Of a stretch of DNA of 64,000 nucleotides, positions 34,937-45,930 are shown piece by piece. Every line of letters starts with the position of its first letter. Within the stretch, counting starts at the first letter, position 1. Both the position numbers and the translations under genes were made by a program. The stretch spans positions 70,453,949-70,517,948 of the forward strand of contig OY987298.1 in the NCBI GenBank assembly GCA_963920635.1, given 5' to 3'. Below the pieces are notes generated by a model. That model did no database searches. It worked only from the letters and a program-made list of their open reading frames with translations, and was not told the DNA's origin. This DNA comes from Pseudeuparius sepicola. Its lineage: Eukaryota; Arthropoda; Insecta; Coleoptera; Anthribidae.

Positions 34937-35443
34937 TTAATCATGTACAAAATTTGTAAAATCAAAATGCATATATTCATCTATGGTATAAAAGGCGTTT
35001 TCTAGGAGCACCGATTTTATCAGTTTAACATATGTTTTAAACTCTTTATTCTTTATATAATTCGGTAGTTTATTATAAAGAATTGCACCACTGTAGTAAG
35101 GGTTGGATTCGAAGAGTGTTAGCCTGTGAGCAGTGTATTGTAAGTCTGAACCATGTCTGGTGTTGTAATCGTGATATCGATTTAAGTTGATGAATTCATG
35201 TAGATTACCTTTCACAAATTTAAGAAGCTCCACAATAAAAAGGCATGGGAAAGTTAACAAACGTTTACTGATAAAGGTACTTCTGCAAGATTCAAGATAA
35301 CTCAAGCGAAAAAGATATCTGATTGCACGCTTTTGAAGCAAAAAAACTCTTCTTGATTCACTTGACATGCCCCAGCACACTATACCATATCTAAGAATTG
35401 ATTCAAAATTTTGAAAAGTAGAAGATTCTTGCAGAATGCTCAC
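34937..35443 (-). pseudogene. LINE ORF2 C-terminal domain
   Basis: A 168-codon frame carries the post-RT region of Jockey/CR1-like LINEs: I-L-R-Y-G-I-V-C-W-G, L-L-Q-K-R-A-I-R-Y-L, S-C-R near the middle, then Y-N-T-R-H and an L-Y-N-K-L-P segment. It lies directly downstream of the RT block, shifted in frame. This region's role is poorly defined. The frame ends about 60 bp before the 3' microsatellite, as expected for ORF2. The frameshift between the two blocks shows the copy is inactive. Confidence 0.75.
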
Positions 35444-35574
35444 CTGCGATCAATCTTAGTCTCTTAAGTGCAAAACATATCGACGCACATTTACGACACA
35501 CATAGTCAACTTGATTTTTCCAATTTAAAGAAGAATCGATATATAAACCTAATAATTTAAAGCTAGTTTTTTTT

Positions 35575-36220
35575 TTATTTAATAATTTTTATTAGTGGAC
35601 TTGATTGATAGTAAGCTAGGTACGGATAAAATTGTAGCATTTGGGTTTTCTCTTCATTTAGGTGTAGTAAGTTATCTTTAAAGTAACTTGAAATGAGGTG
35701 CATTTCTGAATTAATTTGTGCTGTTAAGTCATGGTGATCTTTGTTGTATGCCACTAAGGTAATGTCATCTGCAAATGCACAATGATACAGTTTTATAAAG
35801 TAGTCTAAATCATTACAATATAGGAGAAACAATAGAGGGCCAAGAACACTACCTTGTGGTACCCCTGTTTTGATTGATAAGTTATCTGATGATTCACCTG
35901 CAAACGAGACGAATTGCCTTCGATCTGTTAAATAACTCTCTAAAAGTTTATTGAAATTTCCTCTTAAACCGTACTGAGCAATCTTATTTAAAAGTATTTT
36001 ATGGTTTACACAATCAAACGCCTTTGACAAGTCAATAAATACTGCCATTACTTTTTCGTTCAGATCTAAGTGTGTGTAGATTAGTCGAAGAATGCTAAGC
36101 AGTGCTGTTATTGTTGATCTTTTTTGCCGAAAACCATGCTGGTGGGGAGAGAGAAGATTATTGGATTCTAGAAAATAAATAATTCTGTTTAATATAAGTT
36201 TTTCAAATATTTTGGACTTT
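35575..36220 (-). pseudogene. LINE reverse transcriptase, partial
   Basis: On the minus strand, F-R-Q-K-R-S-T-I-T-A-L-L precedes A-V-F-I-D-L-S-K-A-F-D-C-V (catalytic region A). Next come G-V-P-Q-G-S-V-L-G-P-L-L-F (the G-V-P-Q-G signature), F-A-D-D-I-T (active-site Asp pair) and H-L-N-E-E-K-T. These are the ordered RT motifs of non-LTR retrotransposons. The frame is open from 36220 to 35575, the fingers and endonuclease are missing, and a frame break follows at about 35570. It cannot be active. It is continuous with the C-terminal block at 34937-35443. Confidence 0.8.
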
Positions 36221-36439
36221 TGATACTTTCAAGGTATTTGGAAAACAATTTGTTTTGAAACAGAGATTTAGAATGAAACATATGGGCTTAGCTATAAGAG
36301 AAGAAGATTTTACTGTTACTCTCGCATTTTTGACACGTTTTCGAAAAAAAATGCGTTAATTCATTTTTCATATAGGTACCTATTGTAGTAGTAGTATAAA
36401 AAAATATGGGAAGGCTAGGGGCTAGGTTTACGCGAATTT

Positions 36440-36700
36440 TTCAATATTTTAGGTGGACATAATGTTGAAAACAATCCTCTAAGATTAACTGGAAGACATT
36501 TTCCTGACATTATTTCAGAAACTACATTTAGGAAAAATCCTACCAAAAGATGTGTTGTCTGTACACAAAATAAAAAAACACCGAGCCACGTTATATGTGT
36601 AAAGAGTGTTATTTGTCCCCCTTTGAGTCGCCCCATGTTTCGGTATTTACCATGCAAAGAAAAATTTCTAGAATGCTTTGTGTATCTTTCTATTAAATAG
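36440..36700 (+). pseudogene. piggyBac-like transposase C-terminus
   Basis: The plus strand encodes R-L-T-G-R-H-F-P-D-I-I, then N-P-T-K-R-C-V-V-C-T-Q-N-K, then, after a frame change, Y-M-C-K-E-C. The RLTGRHFP phrase followed by Cys-x2-Cys pairs is the hallmark of the cysteine-rich C-terminal domain of piggyBac/PGBD transposases, which binds the element's ends. The DDD catalytic core is not visible upstream; the LINE 5' edge lies about 220 bp away. At least one frameshift is present. Only this tail survives. Confidence 0.7.
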
Positions 36701-36984
36701 TCTACAACAGAATGATTTTTTATTTTGTGCATTTTCTGATTTATAAAATAAGACGAATATATTCATCAACGGCAGTTTGGTTTCTAAATACATTCATGTT
36801 TTTTTTGTTGCCGCTACTGCCATGGACAATTTATCTGCATGTGGAACAAATACCGCAGTTAGGTATGGCCAACCTTGATTTTTGTGTGTGCTGTAGCGAA
36901 AGGGTTAATTTTTCATATAAACGTTTTCCTTTTCAAGATATACGGATTGATTAGTAGTGTTTGATTGTATAATACCGCAGATAG

Positions 36985-37085
36985 TTTTTTTAAGTCCTGG
37001 GACTCTTTAAAATAAGAGGACCAGCATGTCACAGTCTATCGCATAGGAAAAGTTAAGTCTTGAGGACTGCTATCAGGTTTTGTGA
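36985..37085 (-). repeat. Partial copy of the 61917-62446 MITE
   Basis: GGGACTCTTTAAAATAAGAGG followed by CACAGTCTATC (36998-37042) matches the right end of the MITE at 62.4 kb in reverse orientation. Confidence 0.6.
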
Positions 37086-37113
37086 CATGTATTGCATAAC
37101 AAGTGCCATACAG

Positions 37114-37243
37114 TTTGTTCAGCGATAATGTTCGTCTGACTCGTGAATATACGACCGATATCCGATATCCATCGTATATTCACGAGTAAGACAAGGACGG
37201 GAGTTGTGACGTACGGCCGAACATTCGCTGAACAAACTGTAAA
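37114..37243. mobile_element. 130-bp hairpin element
   Basis: ACAGTTTGTTCAGCGA at the left and TCGCTGAACAAACTGT at the right are perfect 16-bp inverted ends. Inside them CTCGTGAATATACGA and TCGTATATTCACGAG form a second perfect 15-bp stem around a short loop. Non-coding MITE-like structure. Confidence 0.7.
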
Positions 37244-39716
37244 TTCTAAAGGGTGCAAAATATGTCCTGTCATAAATCAAAATTATTAGAAACAACCTAA
37301 GAGATAACACTTAATCCTATGCCTTAATGTTATACTTATATCTAAGGAAATTTTAAGGGCTATCTAATCACATTTTAATCTACATAAAAGTAATAAGTCT
37401 TTAAAACATTTACTAAGGAATCAGTTAATTACCAAAGCAATCAATTGATCATGGCGTATTATAACGATAGCACACCCGAAGGTGCAGGACAAAGGCACTG
37501 GTCTTGATCGGCAAAGGCTCACGCCACAGACCCGGTAGTTGTGGCGGTTTAATTTTACACCTGTTTAAACTTTCTGTCGGAATCAAAGACTCACCCTGAT
37601 GTATTTTTTAATTATTATTATACATTGTTACATTGAATACATATTTTTTAGCCCTGAAGAAGGATAAAAGATTGAACGAAAGCTTGGTTATTTGAAAGAA
37701 GTATATTAAATGTTTTTTGGCTGCAAACCCGTTATTTTCATTGCTACAATTACTTAACACAGCCGTAATACAAGACATTTATTATTATACAGTTTGACCA
37801 ATAAAGTAGGTACGTTCCATATGGGATTTTTTTTATTTTTATAAAATGAAAATTTGACTTCGCCACCGATTTGTGCTTGTCGCAAGGCGAAAAATGGCGT
37901 CACAAGAATCGATCACGTCACTTTCGGTAACTGTCAAAATTAACTTTTTTTTTTCAAAAATCATCCAAAATTGGCTTTAATTGACACATTTTCGATAAAA
38001 GTTATTAGAAAGGTGTTACTTTTTCAATTTATGGCCTACATACATATTTTCAGAGACCCACGATAAAATTTGTTTTGTGCGAGTTTAAAAAAAAAAATTC
38101 CAAACATTTTAACTAAAATTTGTTTATTGAAAGTTGTACTTTTTTTGACAGATCGACATCTCTAATTCATTTTTAACACCAATTCTAATGCTAGCAAGTT
38201 GTTTTCTTAGAAAATCTCTATATGGTTTAAAAAATTATGTCAAGCTTGGTGCAAAGTTGATTTAATTTCAAAGGTTTGATGAACACAAGCCTAGTGTATT
38301 TTGCACATCGTTAAATACATGTATCTAAAAGGAGTTATGTGAAGAGAACAAAAACTGGGCATGTCTCACATTTTATTTTATAATTGGAACATGATTTAAT
38401 TCCAAAGAAAAATAATTATTAAGTGTAACAAAAGGGAGAACATTTTTCTGTCCTCACACCTTAAACTCGTACTGTATTATTTGTTTGTTTGTCTCTTTGG
38501 ACATTCTTGTTAGTGTCGGCTAATGTCAAAATGAATCACGTTGAAGAACTTGATTCCTTGCGAAATCCGCGATGAGCACTATGTATAATCTTTTCAATTC
38601 TCACCCGACAAAACCAATTCCAATTTAGAGATCCGGCAAAGTCGCGATCTCTCCGGCCGCAAGTCGCCTTGCACCGAACGAACGCCCGGCTGTGAAAACA
38701 CGCCGGACGATTACAGGTTTCTCAAAACTCTAGCTACTCTGGCTTCCCGTCGGGATTTCTCGATTCATAGATGGCGCACCCCGAGCGGATGAGAAAATTT
38801 TCAGACATGATATTTAATACAGCGTCGACAGTCTTAACCTTTCTATAGTCACTGATACTACCTCCTACTGTTCATACAGGAGACTCGAAAAATATGATTT
38901 GTGCCATATTTGCATATATCCTGTGGGCACCCTGTATAAGCTATGGTATTGAAAATCGGTATTTGGGGTGTTGAGGATGGTAAAATAAATGGGACTATTA
39001 ACTTTTTCTTTAAATAAATGTATAATACTTTTATCCATTTTGTACAATAAGGTCATCCATGGCCAACTAATTTTGCTACCTATTTTTTCTTTTAAAACCG
39101 AAAGTCAAATCGTTGATAAAATTGCATATTTTTAATCTTGCACAAAAGTGTTTTTTGTCAGGCAAATTTTGATTTTCTTCAACCACAACACATTGCTTAA
39201 TATCCCCTGGCCAAAGAGAAATTTGAAGGTGTCATTTTTCAAATTAAATAATTTTTTCTCACGATTCAAAAAGGAGTTATGTCTTGAAAATAAAACAAAT
39301 GTAGTGAATACCCATATCTCCACCATTGGTTATTTGGGAAACTTGGTATCAACACATTTTGTGACACTTGATCACGCATGCTGTACAACAAATTTCGTTT
39401 GAATATCTTTAACAGTTTGAAAAATTAAAAATTTAATTTTAAATTTTTTAGAATTTAAACAAACTGTATCTCGAAAATGAGGTGGAGTGGATAAAAAGAT
39501 ACACCACAAAATAGTCATATGTCATGGTTTTCAATCAACCTGTATATTGTCAGTACATGTCTGGCAGGTATATATCGATCAGTCATACTGAAAGGGTTAA
39601 CTAATAAGAGAAGCCGATTTCCATCTTACCCTTTGAGGCACTCCTTATCGGCCCTTGACCCAAAGCCGGAAAGTATTCCTAACTAACAATTTCACTTAAA
39701 TGAAAAATCTACTTAC
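37244..39716. other. Stretch without recognised gene
   Basis: No domain was recognised. If the two minus-strand exons at 39.7-41.1 kb are real, this is probably intron sequence of that gene, since the last exon ends in a splice donor. A GC-rich patch (38635-38780) and an inverted copy of the AGTGACTATAGAA repeat (near 38842) lie here. Confidence 0.35.
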
Positions 39717-39953
39717 CCACGCTGTTGTGGCATTTGGGGGTATGACGTGCTGTAGGAGCTTGTACCCGCCCCGTAATCTCCTCCTCCATAGCCCCCTTGA
39801 CCTCCATAGCCACCGGAAGGCGCTGGGGCATACCCACCACCAGCACCACCTTGCGATGGATAGCCACCGCCAGAAGGAGCACCTGCACCATATCCACCTC
39901 CATAGCCAGTCGAACCGCTATCGTAATGTGGACTGTCGTAGCCTCCTCCACCC
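39717..39953 (-). CDS. Gly/Tyr-rich exon of a putative hnRNP K-like gene
   Basis: This 237-nt internal exon runs from an acceptor (TTTTTTGCAG, exon from 39953) to a donor (GTAAGT, exon end 39717). It encodes about 79 residues dominated by Gly with regular Tyr, Ser and Pro (G-G-G-Y, S-G-G-Y, G-G-Y-G units), ending S-Y-P-Q-M-P-Q-Q. Such tracts drive RNA binding and condensate formation in hnRNP-type proteins. The exon begins with the last base of a codon left open by the exon at 40902-41112, so the joint stays in frame. In hnRNP K/bancal a similar segment precedes the third KH domain. No KH exon was seen in the window, so the name is tentative. Confidence 0.6.
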
Positions 39954-40901
39954 CTGCAAAAAATCATACCATTTCAAAACTTGTTATCATTATTTGTGAT
40001 TTGCTTATACATCAGTAAGTCTTTTTCATGAAGTCAAAATGAAGTATTCCATATGATTGATAAACAAGAGTTCAGTACAGCCAAACAAGTCTATAATGGC
40101 CAAGAGCTATAACAAACACTCAGTTATAATGAATGAATTTGAAATGTCCATTCAATGTCCCTATGAATCACATATATTTTGTTCAGCTATATCCGAACAC
40201 TTTGTTATAACATACCACATTTTCATCCACGGGACCTCTGAACTTGGTTATAATGAACTATCATGAGATGGTTTTTGGCTTCCAATCAAATCACATTAAA
40301 TCATTTATATCATTAATTAAATTATTAAACTTGTCCAATATTAAAAAAGCTAGTTAAAAATCCATTCCTTTGTCACACAAGTTGGATATAATAGTTCACA
40401 AGCTGCAAAGTGGACTTTCCACATAATGCATATTGATTTACGCACATATGTAGTTTTGAATTTTCTGGCATGCTTTGAATAAAAATGTATTATCAAAATT
40501 TTTTGGTCGCTTTTTATAATGATTGTTCGTATATTACGAACCAATTTCATAGTCCCTTAGAGGTTCATTATAACCAAGTTTGACGGTACTTTAATAAGTA
40601 ACATTCTCAATACAAAAAAAATCAACAAAGCAACATTATATTTAATTTATAAAATTGTTCTGATGGGCGTCATCAAGAAAATAAATTCAGATCCCACAAT
40701 TTTTTTTTACTGGTGAATGAAGAACTGCTATTATACCACTCCACATGACTCATGGAAAAAGTTTAATTTTACAGTTTTATATATATAAGAAAATAGTAAC
40801 TTGATATTTTATTTGCATCACATCTGGTTGAAGGAAATAGCTTTATAATTCAATCATTGCTTGAAATGACAATAAAAAATGCCATCATTGAAAAAACTTA
40901 C

Positions 40902-41112
40902 ATTGGCATCTTTGGGCCATCCCTTCTGCTGTACAGATCACCAGCAGGGGCACCCCTGGGTGCAACTTGAGGATCCATGGGGGGCCGTCTATCATTCAAC
41001 AAGGGTCGTCTATCATCAAATCCATCACCAGATGGTCTTCTGTCATTGTATCCACCTCTAGGACCTTCTGGATAACCCATAGGACCTTGCCTGTCATCAA
41101 ATGGACGCCTCT
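40902..41112 (-). CDS. Arg/Asp-rich exon of a putative hnRNP K-like gene
   Basis: The exon has an acceptor (TTTTACCTCAG, exon from 41112) and a donor (GTAAGT at 40901). It encodes about 70 residues rich in D-R-R and G-P-R units: R-R-P-F-D-D-R-Q-G-P, then D-D-R-R-P-L-L-N-D-R-R, then D-L-Y-S-R-R-D-G-P-K-M-P. Repeated Asp-Arg-Arg and Arg-Gly motifs are typical of the linker in hnRNP K-type RNA-binding proteins. It splices in phase to the Gly/Tyr-rich exon 948 bp downstream. The 5' exons (KH1, KH2) should lie at higher coordinates but were not recognised here. Other Arg/Gly-rich RNA-binding proteins remain possible. Confidence 0.55.
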
Positions 41113-43400
41113 CTGAGGTAAAACGAAAATAAAGAGCAATAAAAATTATTTCTTGTGGATTATTCTTCAGTCAGAATGACAGCGATGCCTACCAGCACCT
41201 TACAGCCCTGTATAATTAAAAGAGTCGACCTGAGAAACTTCAAAATTCCATCAACATAGTTTAAGTTATCTTGATGCCTGTCACAAAATTATTTGAAAAA
41301 TTATGTCAATGAATAACCCACAACCAGCATTACCTTTAGCTTGAAAATGTTTAGGAGGTATAGCCAAGAACGGTAAAAGGTATGGCGATCATCTTTACAC
41401 ATATTTTGAATGGCAAACAAATCCTACTTGCCCATCATTTCCCTGGATATAGCCAAAACTTGTTGCCAGTAAAGGGCTGGAGATATACAAGGCGAGTCTT
41501 TGACCCGTACAAAAGTTTAACCAGGGGTAAAGTTGAACCCCTGGAGCACTCCTATGAAGTTTTTTTAAGAAATGTTGTCAAATGTGTAATACCAAATGCA
41601 ATTTATATTTTTGGCAGTCCACTTTCAGATAATAATATTCTCCCAGCAAAGTCTGTAGCCGTTTAGCCGTGGTTGCCTGCCGAAATCCAAACTGTGAAAA
41701 GTTCGCCCAGCTGAGCAGGAAGTTCATGATTGTTTGGATTTCGGCAGATGTCCACTGTTAGCCACAGCTACGATTTCCCTAGACCCCGTAGCAGCGTTAA
41801 GGCAGAGCTCCCCAGGAAGTTTGCCATTCTTTCAACAAAGTAGACTACGATGCATTTAGCCTGCATGTTTAGGGAACGATACCCACACGTTGTTAACTGT
41901 TTGGACGAAAAGCTCACAATTCTGGCATTCGTGTTTAACATGCTTTTTGTATTTTAACCCGTTCGTTTGACATTAATGCTACCACACTAACCTTTATATT
42001 TCGTGTAGGTACCACACCACATAACACCAAGAAATGGACCTAATGAAGTTAACAATACAAATATATGGAAGTAAGTTTTGAGTATGTATTTAGTAGTGTT
42101 GGCAGTCAACTGGTCACAGCCATCTTTACCGGTGAATTAACGGTCATTTACTGATCAGTTAACATTCGGCGGTCATGCCACTAAACAACTTGACCAGGTG
42201 GTCGAGGACATGGTCAATTTGACTTGTCAAGTTGACCAGTTGGACCTTATAATTGGCTTATTTTAGGCATCAATTATCATCAGTTGAAAAAGTAATAAAA
42301 ATAAAACAAAAGCTGGTACTTGTATTCTGTGCAATTAAAAGCTCTTTCAACTTATACCATTGTGTATAAAAATTAAATGGATTTGTTTGCGCCACAAAGA
42401 TATTTCTGACAATATTTAAATATTTCATTATTTGTGGTTCTTTCCAAGCAGTTTATAAATAGTAAGACAAATAATTATATAATAAGGAATAAAAATGCCA
42501 GTTGCGAAAGGAAAGTATCATTTGGGACTTTTTCGACAAAAAAAAAAACATTCACGGCAAAAAAACATGCACAATGTAGGTTCAAAATCAAAAAATACTA
42601 TATTCAAACAAGTAACCTATGAAAGTTCCAAATTGAATTTTCAATTATTTACAATTTGTAAGACAAAGCCATTCCTGCAAGTATTATTTATACAGGGTGT
42701 ATCTTTGATAGGTACAGAAATTTTAACCACGTAATCGGGGACGTTCATAAAACCGAAAAATGAAAAAAAAATTTTTTACTCGATGTTTAGAAAATGGGGC
42801 AAATCAATCTTTATCCGAGCTCAATGCACGCCGCTGGATCGTCACTAGAAGCGCTGAGAGGGGAGGTCTAACCTCTCCCTAGGAGATGGAGGGGAATAAC
42901 GTTAGATTAGGAAGGGGAATACCGCGACGTTGCCGCATGTCAGAGTGGAATAAATCTGCTTGCAGAATTAGGTACCTAGGTACCTTTGAAAATTACTGCT
43001 GGTAGGTATATACGTTTTTTTTGTCGGTTGCTGTGACGAACTGTTTATTGCTTTCTTCACAGGCGCACACAATAATTTAACAAACACGTCAGTTTTTATC
43101 ACTTTACTGTTATTTTAAGTCCCTAGGCAGCAGAAATATATCCGAGCGCCGATCGGAGAAGTCATTGCTAGAAAACTCATTGCTGATTTCACACTCATAA
43201 TTTTTTGACAAGTCTTTTGTGGAGTAGGTATCTATCTACCTACCTATTTTACAACTGATTTTCAGGCCGCAATTTTTTTATCCTAATAGTTAGCCATCTC
43301 TTAGGACACCTTGGGATAATCAATTTCTGATCGGTAATCAACTGAATAAAGTATTTGTTTTAAAATACAAATTATCTGTAAAAATTGCAAATTTCCACAA
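41113..43400. other. Probable intron, no exon recognised
   Basis: No supported exon. At 42105-42245 the word GGTCA and its complement TGACC recur many times (for example AGTTGACCAGTTGG), an irregular repeat cluster of unknown meaning. Confidence 0.3.
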
Positions 43401-45560
43401 CCACCCATGGGGTAGAGCAGCGGCGCGTTACTTTTTTTTAGCGGGTGTTCGCCTGTAGCCCTATCATCCCGAAAAAAGTGGGGGAAGACTGTAATTTGAC
43501 GTGAATTTAACGCGCGGCTTCGATTTGTTCATCGTTTTTAATATTTTTCTACCCTTGCCCGATGGTGCTCCACTTTTAAACCGCCTCAGGGTTGTTGTCC
43601 TGTCTATTGTCTACTTTTAATAGTATATTACACACCGAGGTGTCTCGAGATAGTTAACCTCGGCGCTTCGCACCTCGGTTAACTATTTAATCTCTCGACA
43701 GTAATGAAACACTTCCCACCTCGGTGTGTAATATACTATTATCTCGCTTACTTCCCGCCCTCCTGGGTGGAAAGTAAAATTTCCAACCGGGCGGGAGGGC
43801 GGGAAGTAAAAGTCAAAAAATTGACACTTTCAAACTTCTAAAAAGTCAGCAATGTCGACATTACATACATGGTTGTAAATAAAAAATTATTCGGTTCCGA
43901 AAATAGTTGGGGAAGACTGTCAAATTGGCGTGCTTATCATTTCCGCATTTTTTAACCCTTTGCCTTTTCGGAACTCTCTCAAGTTAATTCCTTACCATTC
44001 CTCTTACTTTTTGTAAAAATTTGGTGGCGAAATGTCGCGTAATGTCCCCAAAAACCGAAAAACAGCGACTCCTCCTGGTGAATTTAAGCTTCTGCGTGCC
44101 CTTGACTACTGCCCGACATTCCTTCGCCGAGATTGGCCAGGCGCGGGCATATGACGTTGGCGTCGGGCGCTGGCGTCCGACGCCAACTTCACACAAAAAC
44201 GACGCCGCGCCGAATCGCGCAATAATTACAATTACGAATGAATTCACTGGCACTGATTCACTCGATTTTGCTCCATTTCCACGCCGCGCAGCCCGGCCGA
44301 CCTACTAAATTACAGCTGGGCGAGGAGCGCAAGCGCGAGGCGCCGGATACCCACTTGATATCGACACTACAGGTGATCCCCACTACTCATAACTTGTGCG
44401 CGATATTAGCCAATCGCGGCCCCTACTTCTCTCGGGGCGGCGCTACTATGTTGCCAAGTGTGCTGAAAATTTACCTGATTTAGTAATTTAATTCCGTATA
44501 AATTTAATTGTGTAGTGGATTTTTACATGGATTTACCCGTTTTTGTGCGTAATAATTATACGAGATAGTAGATTAACTTATAACGAATGAAACCCCGTAT
44601 AAATCCGCGAAAATCAAAAATCGGATTTAAGGGACTTTAAGTCAGTTTGGGGACATGTCGGCATAAACGGCAACACCGAATAGTGGTATTGGATGGTATG
44701 GGGGAAAGCTTGTGCGCACGCACGCAGTCTCCGTCAAAGTACCGCCGCGCCGTAGCCGACGCGCTAGTCGAAGATCGTCCGTCCGATTATGGGATTTAAC
44801 AGCTGATTGATATCGATCCGCGTCCGCCTGTAATTTTTGGGAGCGCCAGCTTCAACAAGCAATTTATTATTATACAGAATGCCTTACGTGTGGCTATTCT
44901 GTGGTATAACAATTCTGTTTCCAAAACGTGAGCGCGTATGCAAACGTCGTGTCTTGCTAACCGATATTGTTCCGTTGCTTTGCTTTGTTTTACGAACTGT
45001 CGTCGGAAGTGAACCTGCTTCTGTACATTTTTCCAGATCGGTTCGCCATTTTTTGGACCAGCAGTGATGTCCAAACCTGTTGCAATTGCCGCTACGAATT
45101 TGCAGTGAAATAACAAGTGATTTTTTCATATTTCCGATAAGAAATGCAGTGTTAAACGTTCGCGGCCTTCGTATGAAAACAGTGCTAGATAGGTTCCTAC
45201 TAGGTACCCCAATTACGCGCGAGGATAAAAGAAGCAGCTTCAAGGATTCGCGAAAATTCGGGTTTTATTAGACGCATACGGTATGGATCTAATTGTACAA
45301 TTCACCTAGTCGAGTCCCCGTTGGAATAAATCAGCTGAGGGAAACCGAGACGTCCCTAATATTTGGAATAGCGCCGCTTTAAGTGTGCAGTGAAAAAAAA
45401 AACAAGTGTTTTGTTCGTATTTCCGTAAAAAGAGACTACGAAGTGTTATACCTTCGCGACCATCGTATAAAAACAGTGCCACTAGTTAGGTAGGTACTTA
45501 GTGCTTTATGTGATTTTGTGAAGATTTTTGGATAGTATCTAAACACAAGAAAATAGTAAA
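43401..45560. promoter_or_regulatory. CpG-rich stretch, possible promoter region
   Basis: This region has many CG dinucleotides against an AT-rich, CG-poor background (for example 44130-44210, 44270-44345 and 44735-44790). It contains a hairpin GTTGGCGTCGG/CCGACGCCAAC at 44155-44186. It precedes three tandem exon-like units (45.1-45.9 kb). CpG-rich islands in AT-rich insect DNA often mark promoters, but some of this may be transposon sequence. No TATA box or initiator was assigned. Confidence 0.35.
43618..43742. repeat. 125-bp nested palindrome
   Basis: TAATAGTATATTACACACCG and its reverse complement form the outer ends (25-bp arms). Inside, TAGTTAACCTCGG and CCGAGGTTAACTA form a second stem around CGCTTCGCA. 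A separate hairpin, ACTTCCCGCCCTCC/GGAGGGCGGGAAGT, follows at about 43750-43808. A miniature element with cruciform potential. Confidence 0.7.
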
Positions 45561-45930
45561 AAATAATCGATGCATCTCAAAGGTAGGCTTTTTCATGCTA
45601 TTCGTCGAGCTATTCGCTAAACGAACCTTTAAGGAGTTGTCCAAAAATTATTTATTTATTTATTTATTTAATCTCCACATACACCAAATGATACATGGTT
45701 GCGTCAATATTCTTCAAATACTGCGAAAAAGCCTCGGAAAAAGCGATTCGACTGGCAACCAGTTACCTAGGGCTTCTTGTGATTTTCGAGAGGATTTTTG
45801 GATAACATAAGAAAGGAGTACGACACCCGCAAGGAAAATTATCCAGGCATCCGAAAGGTAGTTTTTTTGCATGCTATTTGCTAAAAGAACCATTAAAGAT
45901 TTGTACAAAAATTAGTTGAAAGACTATTCC
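45080..45930 (+). repeat. Three tandem exon-like repeat units
   Basis: Unit 1 (about 45110-45210) and unit 2 (about 45388-45500) share GTGAAA...ACAAGTG, CGTATTTCCG-like text, CTTCG, and AAAACAGTGC followed by AGGTA. Unit 2 continues (45505-45640) with TGTGATTTT...GGATTTTTGGATA, then GCATCTCAAAGGTAGGCTTT and ATGCTATTCG. Unit 3 (about 45770-45915) repeats that series: TTGTGATTTTCGAGAGGATT, GCATCCGAAAGGTAG, GCATGCTATTTG. The AAAGGTAG words could be splice donors, so these may be duplicated non-coding first exons. Confidence 0.45.
45646..45671. repeat. (TTTA)n microsatellite
   Basis: About six tandem TTTA units. Confidence 0.8.

Larger units (their letters stand above)
34878..36225 (-). mobile_element. 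5'-truncated LINE (Jockey/CR1-like)
   Basis: The element reads on the minus strand from about 36225 to the (AAT)n tail at 34853. The 5' edge falls within the RT domain (K-I-F-E-K-L-I text near 36215), so more than half of ORF2 and all of ORF1 are missing. This is typical of incomplete target-primed reverse transcription. The short 3' untranslated part carries an AATAAA-like word just before the tail. Confidence 0.75.

Noticed and set aside
37649..37690. CCCTGAAGAAGG...GAACGAAAGC, resembling a degenerate hammerhead or Penelope-like motif
   Set aside because: Core bases differ (CTGAAGA) and the stems do not form convincingly.
39700..40018. Plus-strand and other minus-frame readings of the Gly/Tyr-rich exon
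   Set aside because: His- or Met/Val-rich products are shadows of a GGN-repeat exon. Only the frame with matching splice phase was kept.
42105..42245. Cluster of GGTCA/TGACC words like nuclear-receptor half sites
   Set aside because: Irregular spacing and orientation; more like a degenerate local repeat than a response element.
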